Shown: positions 21,650-32,498 of the stretch, one piece after another
Layout: every line of letters begins with the position of its first letter
Numbering within the stretch: the first letter of the stretch is position 1
From: Daphnia carinata
Taxonomy: Eukaryota; Arthropoda; Branchiopoda; Diplostraca; Daphniidae
Assembly (NCBI RefSeq): GCF_022539665.2
Contig: NC_081334.1
Coordinates: forward strand, 8,154,424-8,218,423
Length of the DNA stretch: 64,000 nt
Direction: 5' to 3'
Program-made: the position numbers and the translations under genes
The notes under the pieces: generated by a model
The model's database searches: none
Seen by the model: only the letters and a program-made list of their open reading frames with translations
What the model was told of the DNA's origin: nothing

Positions 21650-22990
21650 CTATAGTAATTTTTTTACATTTAGTAAGTAGTCCCTTTAGTAATAAAACAT
21701 GACTAAACCTGCAGTTCATCTAACACCCGCTTGGTGGCTATCCTTCCTAACTTTACATCGGGAACCTGTTTTTGACTAAATTCATGAATTTTTACCATTT
21801 CAATCCCAAAATGACTGTGTTTTATGAAATCATTAGAATAAAACGCACACAGTAACCATCGCGTCTGTCGAAACACCTATCAAAATTCACCACTAGGTGT
21901 CGTTTAATAAACGTGACTAAACCGGTACTTCATCTAGCATCCGCTTAGTAACTATCCTTGTTAACTTTGCATCGGGAACCTGGGTCGTTTAATAAAACAT
22001 GACTTAATCTGTAGTTCATCTTACATACGCTTGGTGGCTATTCCTGCTAACTTTGCATCGGGAACCTGTTTTGAACAATTTTATGAATTTTTATCATTTC
22101 CATCCCAAAATGACTGTGTTTTAGGAAATCATAAGATTAAAACACACACAGTTCAGTAACATCTATTAAAACCTATACAAGCACAATTGATTTAAATATT
22201 TTAGCATGTTGGACTAACCACTGCGTTTGGCTAAACTTGTGATTCATCTAACAACCGCTGGGTGGCTATCCTTGCTAACTTTGCATCGGCAACCTGTTTT
22301 TCACAAATTTTTTAATTTTTACCATTTTAATTCGAAAATGACTGTGTTTTATGAAATCATTAGAATAAAACGCACATAGTTTAGTAACGTCTATTAAAAC
22401 CTTTACAAGCACAATTGATTAAAGTAGTTCAGGATATTGGACTGGTAGCCACTGCGTTTGACTAAACCTGTGGTTCATCTCACAACTGCTCGGTTGCTAT
22501 CCTTGCTATCTTTGCATCGGCAACCTGATCTTGACCAATTTGTTAAATTCTTCCATTTTAATACCATTTCAATCCGAAAGTGACTGTGTTTTATGAAATC
22601 ATTAGAATGAAAAGCAAACAGTTCAGTAACATCTATTAAAACCTACACAATCCCAATTGATTTAAATAGTTAAGGATATTGGACTGGTAGCCGCTGCGTC
22701 TGGCTAAACCTATGATTATTCTCACAACCGCTGGGTGGCTATCCTTGCTAACTTTGCTGCATCGGCAACCTGTTTTTGACAAATTGGTTTAATTTTTATC
22801 ATTTCAAACCGAAAATGACTGTGTCTTATGAAATCATTAGAATAAAACGCACGCAGTTTAGTAACCTCTATTAAAACCTACACAAGCACAATTGATTTAA
22901 ATAGTTAAGGATATTGAATTGGTAACCATTGCGTTTGGCTTAACCTGTGATTCATCTCACAGCCGCTGGGTGGCTATCTTTGCTACATCT
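21650..22990. repeat. Minisatellite, ~235-bp units, about six copies
   Basis: The core GGTGGCTATCCTTGCTAACT and the following ATGACTGTGTTTTATGAAAT recur with conserved spacing. Unit starts (gactaaacctgtg-ttcatc) are near 21697, 22000, 22227, 22458, 22697 and 22933, with one shortened unit near 21911. Units differ by scattered substitutions and small indels, so the array is old. No frame is open across it. Confidence 0.85.
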
Positions 22991-23084
22991 GTTGTGTCTC
23001 TCGAAAGAGTAGCAATGGCTTTATAGACTAACGGTCTTAAAGCCTCTAGTTCCCCTGTCTTGACGAAATAAGAAATACTAACGA

Positions 23085-23304
23085 ATGGTTTTGATATCTG
23101 TATTAACAGAAAAGGACACACGCTGCGGTTGGATTCTGACAAGTTTTAGGGGGGGGGGGGGATTTCGACCACTATGTGTCGAGCATAACAACAGAACTGG
23201 CCGGATCGACCCACACATACTCCCAAGAAAACCCAAAAAACAAAAGCTAGTTAAACTGATAAGGAAGCCCTTTAGAGAGTCTTGCCCTTACCGATCAAAT
23301 CGGT
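23085..23304 (+). pseudogene. Unknown ORF cut by MULE-2
   Basis: A plus-strand frame reads CGWILTSFRGGGGFRPLCVE and HILPRKPKKQKLVKLIRKPF, and runs into the 9-bp duplication CAAATCGGT. After the element (from 27795) the same frame resumes with a TGA codon and then QWALVRYFNEQYLIKEKN and KWEFLDHKREERRYRP. The TGA could be a mutated CGA. A run of 12-13 G at about 23148-23160 also looks like slippage. I do not recognise the protein; the basic composition suggests an old element or ribosomal/nuclear protein. Confidence 0.4.
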
Positions 23305-23500
23305 GATTGCCGGAGAAATAGGACCTGGAGAAATAGGACCCGGAGATTTAGGACCCCAAAATAGGACCTGGAGAAATAGGACCCGGAGAATTAGGACCCA
23401 ATCATCAATCATATTTTGAAGGGTCCTATTTCTCCCTCATAAGGGTCCTATTTCTCCAAAGTAATGGTCCTATTTCTCCTTGGGAAATAGCCCTAAAGCC
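23305..23500 (+). repeat. Left TIR of MULE-2
   Basis: About 195 bp made of GGAGAAATAGGACC-type direct repeats, then the inverted form GGTCCTATTTCTCC, so each TIR can also fold on itself. It is imperfectly inverted relative to 27600-27785. Confidence 0.85.
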
Positions 23501-24000
23501 CGCTGTTATAAAGGAAGAACCGGACGGCTTATGTAGTTTTCCGCACTCCAAACCACGTTATCAATTGCTCGTGTAATCAGTCCATCATAACTTCTTTGTT
23601 TGAATTCATATTTGTATTTTTTTTGCACGATTACACGCATTATCTATTGCTTTACACAGCTCATGTATAAAAGTTATGTTTATTTTTACACAGTGTTTGA
23701 TTTTTTGCCCTTGACCTTTCGTTAGTGGCGTTTCCAGTCCTAGTATCGCCCTCCCCCCTGGCTGATATCCTTATTCCATGCGAATTCCCGGAGACGAGGG
23801 GCATGCTTTCCCCTAAGTACTCCTTAATACACTGATAAATAATAAAAAAATTATATATATATTATTTAAGACAAGCACATTTTTTAATAAAAAAAATATA
23901 TGCCGCAAAACCATAAATAGAGACCTACGTGGCAAGAACGAAAATAATGAGTTCCGCTCGGATCATGGAAGGCATGCCAGTGTATTGTTATACAAAACTA

Positions 24001-24480
24001 TCATGGCACGGCTTGTAAATAATGGAACACGAGGCAGCTCATCCATGTCAATATCGGCAATTCATACGATAAGTTTGTTTTTTTTTTCGCTAGTTTATTC
24101 AGTTTATGCTTTCCTTTCATTTTTCGTTTTCTTAATGTTGATTTATCCCTTTTCTGTTGTTGTTCCTTTCTCTTTTCTTGTTCTTCGATGCGTTCAACCA
24201 ACTTCTTTCTCGTTTGTGATGTTGATTTTATTCTCTTTCCTAATTGGTTTATCAAGCTCGCAATCAATTCCACATTTTTTTTAACCTATTGCGCTTAGTA
24301 TTCTTTTATCTGTTAAAATACAGAAAAGTAAAATTAGTTGAAGGTCTATTTTTTTTTGTCGAAATCAAAGTTTACCTTGGCATCTGTTATTTTTCCTTTG
24401 TTTGTTTAGTTTCTTCTTCTCCAACTTATCTAACTTCCGTTTAAGTTGAGTTTTCATTTTATCAGAGTCCTGCTTTTCCC
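24001..24480 (-). other. Lys/Arg/Gln-rich frame inside MULE-2
   Basis: Minus-strand frames read KTQLKRKLDKLEKKKLNKQ (about 24470-24370, ending at a donor-like GTAAAC) and then LINQLGKRIKSTSQTRKKLV and EEQEKRKEQQQKRD (24273-24001). They could be further downstream exons of the captured JADE-like gene, since they are on the same strand and side. No diagnostic motif is present. Confidence 0.35.
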
Positions 24481-24559
24481 CTGAAATTGGATGGCATATG
24501 CTGGCTTGCCTTCCTTAAACAAAAAGATTATAGCACATACATACCCTACTAGCCTTTGT

Positions 24560-24840
24560 CCGTCCCAGGGACATCCCATCTACGTCCTGGCTGGCCGATC
24601 GGGACGTCCTATTCTGACGGCAGATGTACGTCACCAGGATGTCCTAATGTCCGGTTTTAGGGACGTCCACTGGAGGACGTCCTACGGACGTAATTAATTG
24701 GAAGTCCTGGTAACGTCCTTATTTGGGAGTACTACGGACGTCCTTAGTTGGACGTCTGCAGGATGGCAAATCCGTACGTTCAGTGAACGTACGTATTGGA
24801 ACATCCGCGGAATGTCCGGATCGCGGCAGCCAAAGGACGC
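24560..24840. repeat. GACGTC-rich palindromic insertion
   Basis: Roughly 280 bp with at least nine GGACGTC- or GACGTCC-related words in both orientations (for example GGACGTCC near 24660-24685). This composition is unlike the surrounding AT-rich MULE-2 sequence. It resembles a short foldback or MITE-like element nested in MULE-2. I could not define TIR ends or a target duplication. Confidence 0.55.
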
Positions 24841-25252
24841 AAGAAAATTTGTTTAAATTAAAATAAAACCATAAATTTTTGGTAATTGATTTACATTTAT
24901 TTTTACAAAATACAAACAATTAAACAAAAATTTAGCAGGTAACATCAAAAGCCTAAAAGGTCCCGCTTCTTCTTCACTGTCGGTGTAAATGAACTTGCCA
25001 GCTCTATCACTAGTTTTCGAACTGGCTTTTTTGGAACCAAGCTGTGTAATGGCTACATCGAAATCGCTGTCGACCGAGGTAATTGATGTTTGCGAAGGTG
25101 TTCTCACCTGGACGGAAAGAATAAAAAATGGGAAATTGTGATCGGCGTAGAAACTCGAACAGGAAGATGATTTGAAATACCGGTCTCTTCCATCTACTGT
25201 TTGTTTCAGTATCAGAGGCAGCCGATTCGGCACTGATGGAAGATAGCGAGCG

Positions 25253-26390
25253 GAATCAACGACTTTCGTCCCCATTCATGTACGTGCGTTTGTATGGGTT
25301 GTCTTCCTTTAAATGATTGGGACGACCAACGATTCCATTTTTATCCTGCAACCAAATAAATTCAACGCACACAGATTGAGAACTGTTTCCTTGTCATCGA
25401 TAATTACGGAAAAGCCAAACCTTTTTCATTGCGGGGATGTTCGACTGTACGCCTGCTATGAGTTGAATGACTTGTTCAAAGCCTTCTTTTTGGATCGTTT
25501 CCCCACGTAAATATACAAGGTCATAGACATTGGAGCCATGATTGGCGTCAGTTCTGCTGGGGTGATAGTTTTTTGTAGATCAGACAGAGACAAAATCGCT
25601 GTTGCTTGTGGAAGGTTTGTTCTCGCAATCGAAAATACGATCGTGATAATTTCTCTCTTCGGCTGACCATGTAACACAAATTTCGAACCTACAGCGAAGA
25701 ACAGTTTTTACTGACAACTCTGCATTTAACGAGACAAAATAATAAAGTTAATGAGAAGTATGTTCATACCCTCTCTAGGTCTTGTCGTAGCTGTACAAAC
25801 AATTTCATACGTTCCATATCTTGCTGTTGTTGCTGACTTAATCTTTCCGTTTCAGTGGTTTTGGGCGGTAGCAATGGTCTGTCTCGGTTGGACTGGAAAT
25901 TTTAAAAAAGAAAATTGATTGCTTGTAGTAGAGACACATGAATTTGGGAGCACACACCTTTCGTTTAAGAACCCAAAAGTTGAAAATTTGATCAACGACA
26001 ACGACATCGAGATCAAGATCTAGCGTCCGCGCCGTTTCATTAATGCTGGCATGCTTATAAAAGTCCGATTCGATGAGTTGTAGCCTTTTCACACACAAGT
26101 AACTCTAAATAATTAAACGCAAAACGTAAAAATGTTTATGTATCCTATACTTTTGGGCACGGATTAAGTGCCTTTCTTCGACGGTCATTTCTTTTTTCAG
26201 CTTTCTAACGGATTGGGTGTTCTCCTCCCCCTCGCCTTCAACATGAGATCCCGTGATCCATATCCAATATTGATATCATGGAAATCAATAATAAGGAATA
26301 GTGTTACGTGCTCCTGGACATTTTCTTGGGCACTGCTCAGCGATGGTACCGATTTCGGTTTGCTACCTAAGACGATAATAAATTAATGTA
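25253..26390 (-). pseudogene. Captured JADE-family (PHD finger) gene fragment
   Basis: Minus-strand exons with matching GT-AG sites are visible. About 26240-26170 has KLKKEMTVEERHLIRAQK. Exon 26103-25958 has KRLQLIESDFYKHASINE and IFNFWVLKRK. Exon 25892-25770 has SNRDRPLLPPKTTETERL and RMKLFVQLRQDLER. Exon 25688 to about 25425 opens VRNLCYMVSRREKLSRSYFR and continues LREQTFHKQ, then, after frame slips, NHGSNVYDLVYLRGE. Exon 25345-25253 has GIVGRPNHLKEDNPYKRTY. The -YWKLKRK-, LRQDLERVRNL and YMVSRREK lines are hallmarks of JADE/Rhinoceros proteins just upstream of the PHD fingers. The fingers themselves are absent and frames are broken, so this is a pseudogene copied together with its introns. 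Confidence 0.8.
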
Positions 26391-26917
26391 GTTACTAGTT
26401 GAAAATGCATCTAAGTGAAATGATAATTAAAGAATGGCTCTCAGATACTATCTAGCAGGAAGATTAGAACGAAAAGCCTTTAAACCATAAAAATAAAATT
26501 AATTTAGATTCAATTACACATATGTGTCCATTCATAGCTGGGTGTGTAGTTGGTTTTCTCCTCAACAACAGAATTGGATGTCTTGCTTCTGTAAATTGAA
26601 ATCCGTTAAAGCTCAGTACTTGCATCTTGAGATTAATGTCTTGACGTAACTAACAGCTGTAATGCTGTTATTTCATCTGAACGATAAGAAAAATGATTAC
26701 ATAAATTTCACGAACAAAAAATCTGTGAAAATCTAGATTACCAGAAGGATGATAGCTATAAGGCAGCTAACAAGTTGGTTCCCAAATGGTTCATGGTAAA
26801 TCATGCTCTAGTTTCATGATTCTCCTTGAAAGTAACCACCTAAGAAACATTTCGGATTAGTAATGTGTGTCAAATTTCCAACTGCAACTAATAAAATTAT
26901 GTCTACACTTTAAATAC

Positions 26918-27130
26918 CTTTCCTTCCAAGTAAATTTTTTTCTTCTGTGGTGCTAATGCCAACAGGAATTTGAAATGTACCAAAACTGCCAAACCTAGGT
27001 AATAGAAAATTTTTTATTTTACTGAAACTAGCCACTTACCTGTCAAACAAACACCGCTTACAATAAGCAACTTCAACGATTCAACGATTCGAGCTTGAAA
27101 CAGTCGTCTGCTTGTAGTAACCGTTGCCAT
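26918..27130 (-). CDS. Small two-exon ORF in MULE-2, unknown (COX6C-like?)
   Basis: A start codon at 27130 opens an exon to 27040 (MATVTTSRRLFQARIVESLK and a hydrophobic stretch LLIVSGVCLTG). A GTAAGT donor follows. The next exon, 26994-26918, continues in frame through a hydrophobic run to PQKKKIYLEGK and a GTATTT donor. One membrane segment preceded by basic residues and followed by PQKKKIY recalls small mitochondrial subunits such as COX6C (basic N-terminus, one helix, PRKKAY). The resemblance is weak. It may be a second captured host fragment. No third exon was identified. Confidence 0.3.
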
Positions 27131-27599
27131 ATATATCGTAAAAAACAATATTTTGCGCAAGGGCAAACAGTGTTTTATTATGAAATTAACGTTTCTTAAA
27201 TTATTTTTATATAATAATTTTCTTAGTTATCTGTGTATTAAGAGATACTTATGTGCCCTCCCAAGAATCCTCATTGAGGCACGAAGAAAAAAAAAGTGAA
27301 TAGCGACCCTAGTAAAGGGCGGGTGATGGTAGGCCTGAAAACACCAGTAAGAAAATGTGAAATGCGAAAATCCAAATACTGTATAAACAAAATTACTTTT
27401 CTATTAAATGAGCTCTAAAAAGCAATAGAAAAAGCATATAATCCTGCAAAAATATTATGAATGTAAATTGTTTTAAAAAAGTTATAATGCAGTGAAAAGG
27501 CGTCATATTGATAACGGTGTTTGAAGTGCAGAAACCAATATAAGCCGTTCGGTTTTTTTTTTCAACATATCGGAATATTAAGCCCATTACACATTTAAT

Positions 27600-27785
27600 T
27601 TTTTTAAGATGGAGAAATAGGACCTCAAGGCTGGAGAAAAAGGACCCTCAATAGGGAGAAATAGGACCCTTCAAAAAATGTTTGAAGATTGGGTCCTATT
27701 TCTCCAGGTCCTATTTCTCCAGGTCCTATTTGTAGGTCCTAAATCTCCGGGTCCTATATATCCAGGTCCTATTTCTCCGGCTACC
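27600..27785 (-). repeat. Right TIR of MULE-2
   Basis: Inverted counterpart of 23305-23500, again built from GGAGAAATAGGACC words in both orientations. It ends TTTCTCCGGCTACC next to the 9-bp duplication. Confidence 0.85.
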
Positions 27786-27925
27786 CAAATCGGTGACAGT
27801 GGGCCCTTGTTCGTTACTTCAACGAACAATATTTAATTAAGGAAAAAAACACAGCAGGGAACAAAAAGTGGGAATTTCTGGATCACAAACGCGAAGAAAG
27901 AAGATATCGACCACGAAGCATATAA

Positions 27926-28501
27926 CTAGTCGCTCTGACGAGTGACGAAATTAGCTCGACAAAGCAATTGATGAGGAGTGGCGCTGTTACAGCGGAAATA
28001 ATTTCGAGGGTGAGAGCAGCTGGGTCTTATATGCTTCGCCTCTCCGGTAAAGTCTCTACTTTCCCAACAGTGGAAGGATAACGAACGTTGGGCAGTTGGC
28101 ATCAGCTTCGCTCGTTCAGGGGCCGTTAATTTTTCCATGAAGACTCGGCACTAGTCGATGTTGTGTGGAGGCAAGTTTTCGACGTGATCCACGAAGCACG
28201 GCACCGACGGCGTAAAACGTGGGACGGCTACAGCTGGTGGTGATAGCGTGGGAATGGATGGTGGATCGACATGCCTTGGGAAATCGCGTGGTGGAGTGGT
28301 CGCAATTATTTCTTCACACAATGTCTTTTCCATGTAGTTTCGGCTGGAATTTAGAGCAATGATAGTTTGTTTCACGACACTGTCGTCTAAGGGGTGATGA
28401 GTCAGCGAAACCCGAGCTCTTCGTTCTTCGCAGTCAAAATTTTGCACAACCCTTTTTAGTTCGATAAAGAGTTTCTTTTGACGATTGTTGACCTCTTCCA
28501 T
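27926..28501 (-). pseudogene. Unknown ORF, possibly a gag-like start
   Basis: A minus-strand frame begins MEEVNNRQKKLFIELKRVV and continues with a short coiled-coil, then a Pro-rich part (IPTLSPPAVAVPRFTPSVP). It stops at about 28151 and is followed in another frame by LTAPERAKLMPTAQRSLSF. The helical start plus Pro-rich linker is common in gag proteins of LTR elements, but no zinc knuckle follows. The solo LTR at 28562 sits just upstream of its start codon. Confidence 0.3.
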
Positions 28502-28561
28502 TTTAATGATTTTAAAGTCACTGACACAATGTTAGATTTTCGATAAAAGTACGGTCACTAG

Positions 28562-28946
28562 TGTTACAATTTCTTCTATTTATACCAACATTACCACATT
28601 ATAACCAAACAACAAACACATTATACGAGACGCATACAAGACAATATTTACACACACATATACTATTTACAACACTCGCGAAGGGAAGCCAGCAGTCATG
28701 CACAGCTCCTTCTTAAAGGACTTACGCGAGGGTGGCCAGCAACAGCGGAGCCCCCACTTAGCGTCCTATCGGACATCGGGCCAGATCCCGACTCCCAGTC
28801 TGAATAAAAGAGAGGCCAGAGGTCGACTAAGGTTCGACCTGACCTTTAGGGGTGGAAAGGTTAACAGTAAGGGAGACAAGCATGATGATGAAGTCAAATA
28901 CAAGATGGCAGCCCTTGAAACAGAAAACAGGGCAACTGTTGTAACA
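28562..28946 (+). mobile_element. Solo LTR (385 bp) with CTAG duplication
   Basis: It starts TGTTACAA and ends TTGTAACA, an exact 8-bp terminal inverted repeat. CTAG flanks both sides (28558-28561 and 28947-28950). An AATAAA lies at about 28803, which supports plus orientation, but this is weak. A 100-codon frame across 28698-29000 runs over its right end and is not regarded as a gene. Confidence 0.85.
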
Positions 28947-29294
28947 CTAGCACCTTTAGTTCGACACGAGTTTGTTTTAAAACACAATTCAAAACACTGA
29001 GGAAGTCGACTGTAACTGATGGCTAGAATTTTCTAATGATGGTAGGTAAGTGCTGCATAATACGTTCGATGACGTTCGAAAGAGTAAATTGCCGAGGGGT
29101 TTACTAGAAGGCGATCCTAGACAATGTCACACGTATTGTCAACTACGGTAATTGGATGGTTTTTTTTCTTCTTCGCATTTAGGCGAGTTAGGCAGTGTGG
29201 GTGTCTGGCTCGTGTCAAGTGCGATTACGTTCCGCGTTAAGAGTACGCATAATCTTGTCACAGGACGAGTATTTTTGCGCCGCAAATTTTCAGT

Positions 29295-30568
29295 TTAACC
29301 ACGCGCACGACATTGGCGGACACGCTCGGTAAAATTACGACTACCTTTCCCAATGGCCACTAACCCCGAGGAGTTAATGGGTCGACAACGAGTACAATAT
29401 CGTTCACTTCGATGTTCTTGTGACTCTTGGCCCATTTTTTTCTTTCTGTGAGGTACGGAAGACATTCGGTGATCCATCTTTTCCAATATTGGTTGATAAT
29501 GAGCTGACTTTGTGTGAACTGGTTTTTTGAGATGCTCATATTGTCGAGATCGACGAATGCCAGCGGTATATACGGCATTGGTCTGGCGTGTAAAAAAATG
29601 GTTATGAGTGAGAGGGTCAGGATCTTCGGGGTTTACGCTGAGATGGGTTAGCGGTCGAGCGTTAAGCAAGGCCCCGATTTCTGCCACAACAGTATTTCAG
29701 ACTTGATCACTAACAACAGTATTTCCGAGGGTATCTTTCATAGCTCTTTTGTACGATTGCACGAGCCTCTCCTAAACTCCCCCGAAGTGAGGTCCACTTG
29801 GCGGAGAAAAAAGTCACTCAATGTGTCGACAAGTGAATTGTGCTTCAAGGTAATCTTTGCTATCGTGTAGTTCTTCGACTGTCTCGTTCAACTCTTTTTC
29901 TCCAGCCACAAAATTTGTGCCATTGTCGCTATACACAACGACCGGCTTTCCCTTTATGCTAGAGAATCGAGAAAAGGCCAACAGAAATCCCTCTGCACTG
30001 AGGCTGGCCGTTACTTCTAGATGCACTGCTCGTGTTGTAAGGCACATAAAAAGGCAAATCCATCTTTATTCGTGTCGTCACCCTCTCCCTCCTACTTTGA
30101 CAGTCAGTAAAAGTAGGAGGTAAAAGAGAGAAGATAAAAGTAGTCGACTCCTGTATGAGCGAACGGAGGTAAGAAAGGAGTTATGCGATGAACGGGTAAC
30201 TGAGCCATGAGTGATGCGACTGGTTGTGAGTTTCTTCGCTTGCAGGGAGTACACTTGTTCAGTAGAGATTTAATTACCCTCCGTCCAGCGGTTATCCAGT
30301 ACATCGTTCAAAGTTCGCACAATAAGCGATCGGCCTTAATGTGGTAATTTCGAACGTGGGCATCCCAGACTCGGGAGACAAGATCACTGGATGTCTTGTC
30401 ACATAGTCGACAGGTGCTTGACCAATTCGACCGCCCACTTGCCTTAGGTGTTGTTCGTCGATAAATAGTCGAAACTGCTTGAGTTTCGACCGGTTTGGCA
30501 ATTTCTTTCCCCTTTACAAGAACAACACATCTTCTAGGTATGCTACTTCTTGTGCACGTTGAATGCAC
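29295..30568 (-). pseudogene. BEL-A integrase
   Basis: The minus strand gives an H2C2-type region (LRQVGGRIGQAPVDYVTRHP, then YWITAGRRVIKSLLNKCTPC). The core follows, with first Asp in THTGVDYF-like AHTGVDYF, second Asp in VVYSDNGTNFV (about 29930), and the Glu region PSGPHFGGV-ERLVQS near 29790-29755, where the expected Trp codon before ERLVQ is a TAG stop. The C-terminal domain (29687-29295) has LNARPLTHLSVNPEDPDPLT and LEKMDHRMSSVPHR-like lines. It shows the stop and at least two frameshifts. Confidence 0.85.
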
Positions 30569-30792
30569 ATTGCCAGCGCTGCTTCAGTTTCAACTGGCGT
30601 CAGTTCTCCTGGAGTCACCTTTAGTATCTTTGCTTTGGTACGACAGTTTGCGATTAACCGCGAACACCACGCAAGCACTCGCTCCAGGCGCACTTTGTTT
30701 GAAGAATATTCTACGCACTGGTCAATCACATTATCACTGGGCTTGGTTTTCGTTGTGTAGACATGAATGGCTTCGGGATCTTGATGGTCGTT

Positions 30793-31471
30793 TTATTCGG
30801 TTTGATCCCACTTTGGCCATAATGGAGGTTCCAACAACAGAAAGGCTGGCCCTTGATGGAACTGCTGTAGCTCTTTGAGATTGTCGGGATCTGGTCCTCT
30901 ACTGCAAACATCTGCTGAATTCATGATTCCTGGTACGTGGCGCCATTGTCGACAATCGGTGTTCACTAAAATCTTTCCAATTCTAATTCCCACAAACACT
31001 TCGTATTTGACATTGGCAGAATGGATCCATCTCAGAACTGTCTGGGAGTCGACGTGAAACGTGGCTTGACTTAGATCCAGGTTCATCTCACGGCAAATTA
31101 TTATGGCCAGGTGTAAAGCTTCGACAGCTCCTTGAAGTTCGAGCCGAGGGATCGCGAGCTGTTTTAGCGGTGCGACGTGCGTTTTGGCCATGATGAAAGA
31201 CATATCGACCCTTTCACTGGCATATGTTGTTCGCGCGTATGCGATGGCTCCAAACCCTAGTTGACTGGCGTCGGCAAAGATGTGTATCCGTTGAGTTGTT
31301 GGATGCTCTTCGTTTGCTAGGCATCGGGGAACTGTGATGCGTGCTAAGTTTGACAGACTTTGACACCATTTTTGAAATCAAAATTTCATGGGTTCGGGTA
31401 GCTCTTCGTCCCAATCCAACTTGGCTAGCCATACTTCTTGCGTCAACATCTTCATGGCGACGGAAGACCAC
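30793..31471 (-). pseudogene. BEL-A RNase H
   Basis: The minus-strand frame 31203-30793 reads MAKTHVAPLKQLAIPRLELQ, ATFHVDSQTVLRWIHS and WRHVPGIMNSADVCSRG. These are the A-KS-VAP-K--SIPRLEL, -TDS-tVL-Wi and W-HVP---NPAD--SRG lines of BEL RNase H. The Asp of HVDSQTV is kept. Upstream at 31471-31214 is the connection domain in another frame. Confidence 0.85.
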
Positions 31472-32387
31472 CAGAACGACGAACCCAAGCGGACGTATAC
31501 CGTGGCCACCACACTTAGATTTCTTTTAGTAGGTATGGCATGCAACTGAATTTTCTCTCCCACCTTGAAAGTGAACGCATCGATTTCGCTGTCCCAAAGA
31601 ATCCGTAGGGCGCGATCCATAGGCAATTTGTCCAAGTCTAAATCCAGCTATGGATTGGCTAGTCCTAATGGTTTAAGCGCTGTGAGGACCCTTCTTGACG
31701 ACGACGACCACTTTGTGAGATTAAAACCCCCTAGCTGCAACAGTTCCTTTAGCTGGCGGGCACGTTTGATTGCCTCTTCTTCCGAATTGAACGAATCCAA
31801 ATAATTGTCGACATAGAAACTTGTTCTTACTCTGGCTGCTGCCTACGGAAATTTCGTTTTGTTGTCTTCAGCTGTTTTATTTAAGCCGAACAATCAAGTC
31901 GACGGCGACGAGACGCCCCCAAAGACATGAACTGCCATTCTGTAGGTAAGCGGCGACGACGTGCTATTACGCGACCGGTACAAAAATCGAAAGGCATCTT
32001 GATCCTCCTCTGGAACTAAACCCTGATGATATATCTTTTCGATGTCACTACTGATGGGAATTTGGTGCTTGCGAAAGCGCAAGTAAATTCAGAAGATAGT
32101 TCGGTCTACGAAGAAGATTTTTTTAAGGGGGTACCTTCACACTCTGCTGAGCAGTCGAAGACCACTCTTGTTTTCGTCGTCAAACTCGTCGAGCTTTGAA
32201 CACCATGATGAGGCATATAGTTTGTCTTTGGTGTTCTGAGTTTAGCTTCTTCGGTGGACAAGAGACGAGCATGGCCAAGTTTTATGTATTCTTGGATGAC
32301 GTCATCGTACTGTTTGGCATAGTTTGGGTCTCTTTTGATGAGTGTTTTGATGGATGCAGTCTCCCACATGGGTTTGGGAGACAGCAC
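31378..32387 (-). pseudogene. BEL-A reverse transcriptase
   Basis: The frame 32387-32106 has YKLGHA-like YIKLGHARLLSTEEAKL and TKTRVVFDCSAECEGTPL (first catalytic Asp in VVFD). At 32082-31894 is FRKHQIPISSDIEKIYHQ. At about 31830-31770 is FYVDNYLDSFNSEEEAI, the catalytic box as YVDN instead of the usual YVDD. The region then runs through a Leu-rich segment to DKLPMDRALRILWDSEID. Frame changes join the pieces. Confidence 0.85.
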
Positions 32388-32498
32388 GACAGCGAGTCTT
32401 TCGCTTCAGGCCTCCAAAAACGCTCGACAAGTTCGGGGAGGCTCCTTTCTCCTTCCTTCGATGTGATGTGAGCTACATAGTGACTGGTTTGCTCATGT

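Larger units (their letters stand above)
23305..27785 (-). mobile_element. MULE-2: Mutator-like element carrying host gene DNA
   Basis: The ends are GATTGCCGGAGAAATAGG and, inverted, GGTAGCCGGAGAAATAGG. CAAATCGGT is repeated on both sides (23296-23304 and 27786-27794), a 9-bp target duplication as made by Mutator-family transposases. Its ends match those of MULE-1 at 49400-53299, which has a recognisable MULE transposase. Inside MULE-2 no transposase is seen. Instead there are JADE-like exons (25253-26390), a small spliced ORF (26918-27130) and a Lys-rich frame, all on the minus strand. This is the architecture of a gene-capturing, non-autonomous MULE. Confidence 0.85.

Noticed and set aside
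23308-23500. Second CRISPR-like array of GGAGAAATAGGACC
   Set aside because: Same reason: it is the left TIR of MULE-2 with an inverted partner at 27.6-27.8 kb.
23985-24284. Hydrophobic 99-codon plus-strand ORF
   Set aside because: It is the complement of a Lys/Gln-rich minus-strand frame; poly-T-like codons make apparent membrane segments.
30495-30878. 127-codon plus-strand ORF
   Set aside because: Antisense shadow of the BEL-A RNase H/integrase region.
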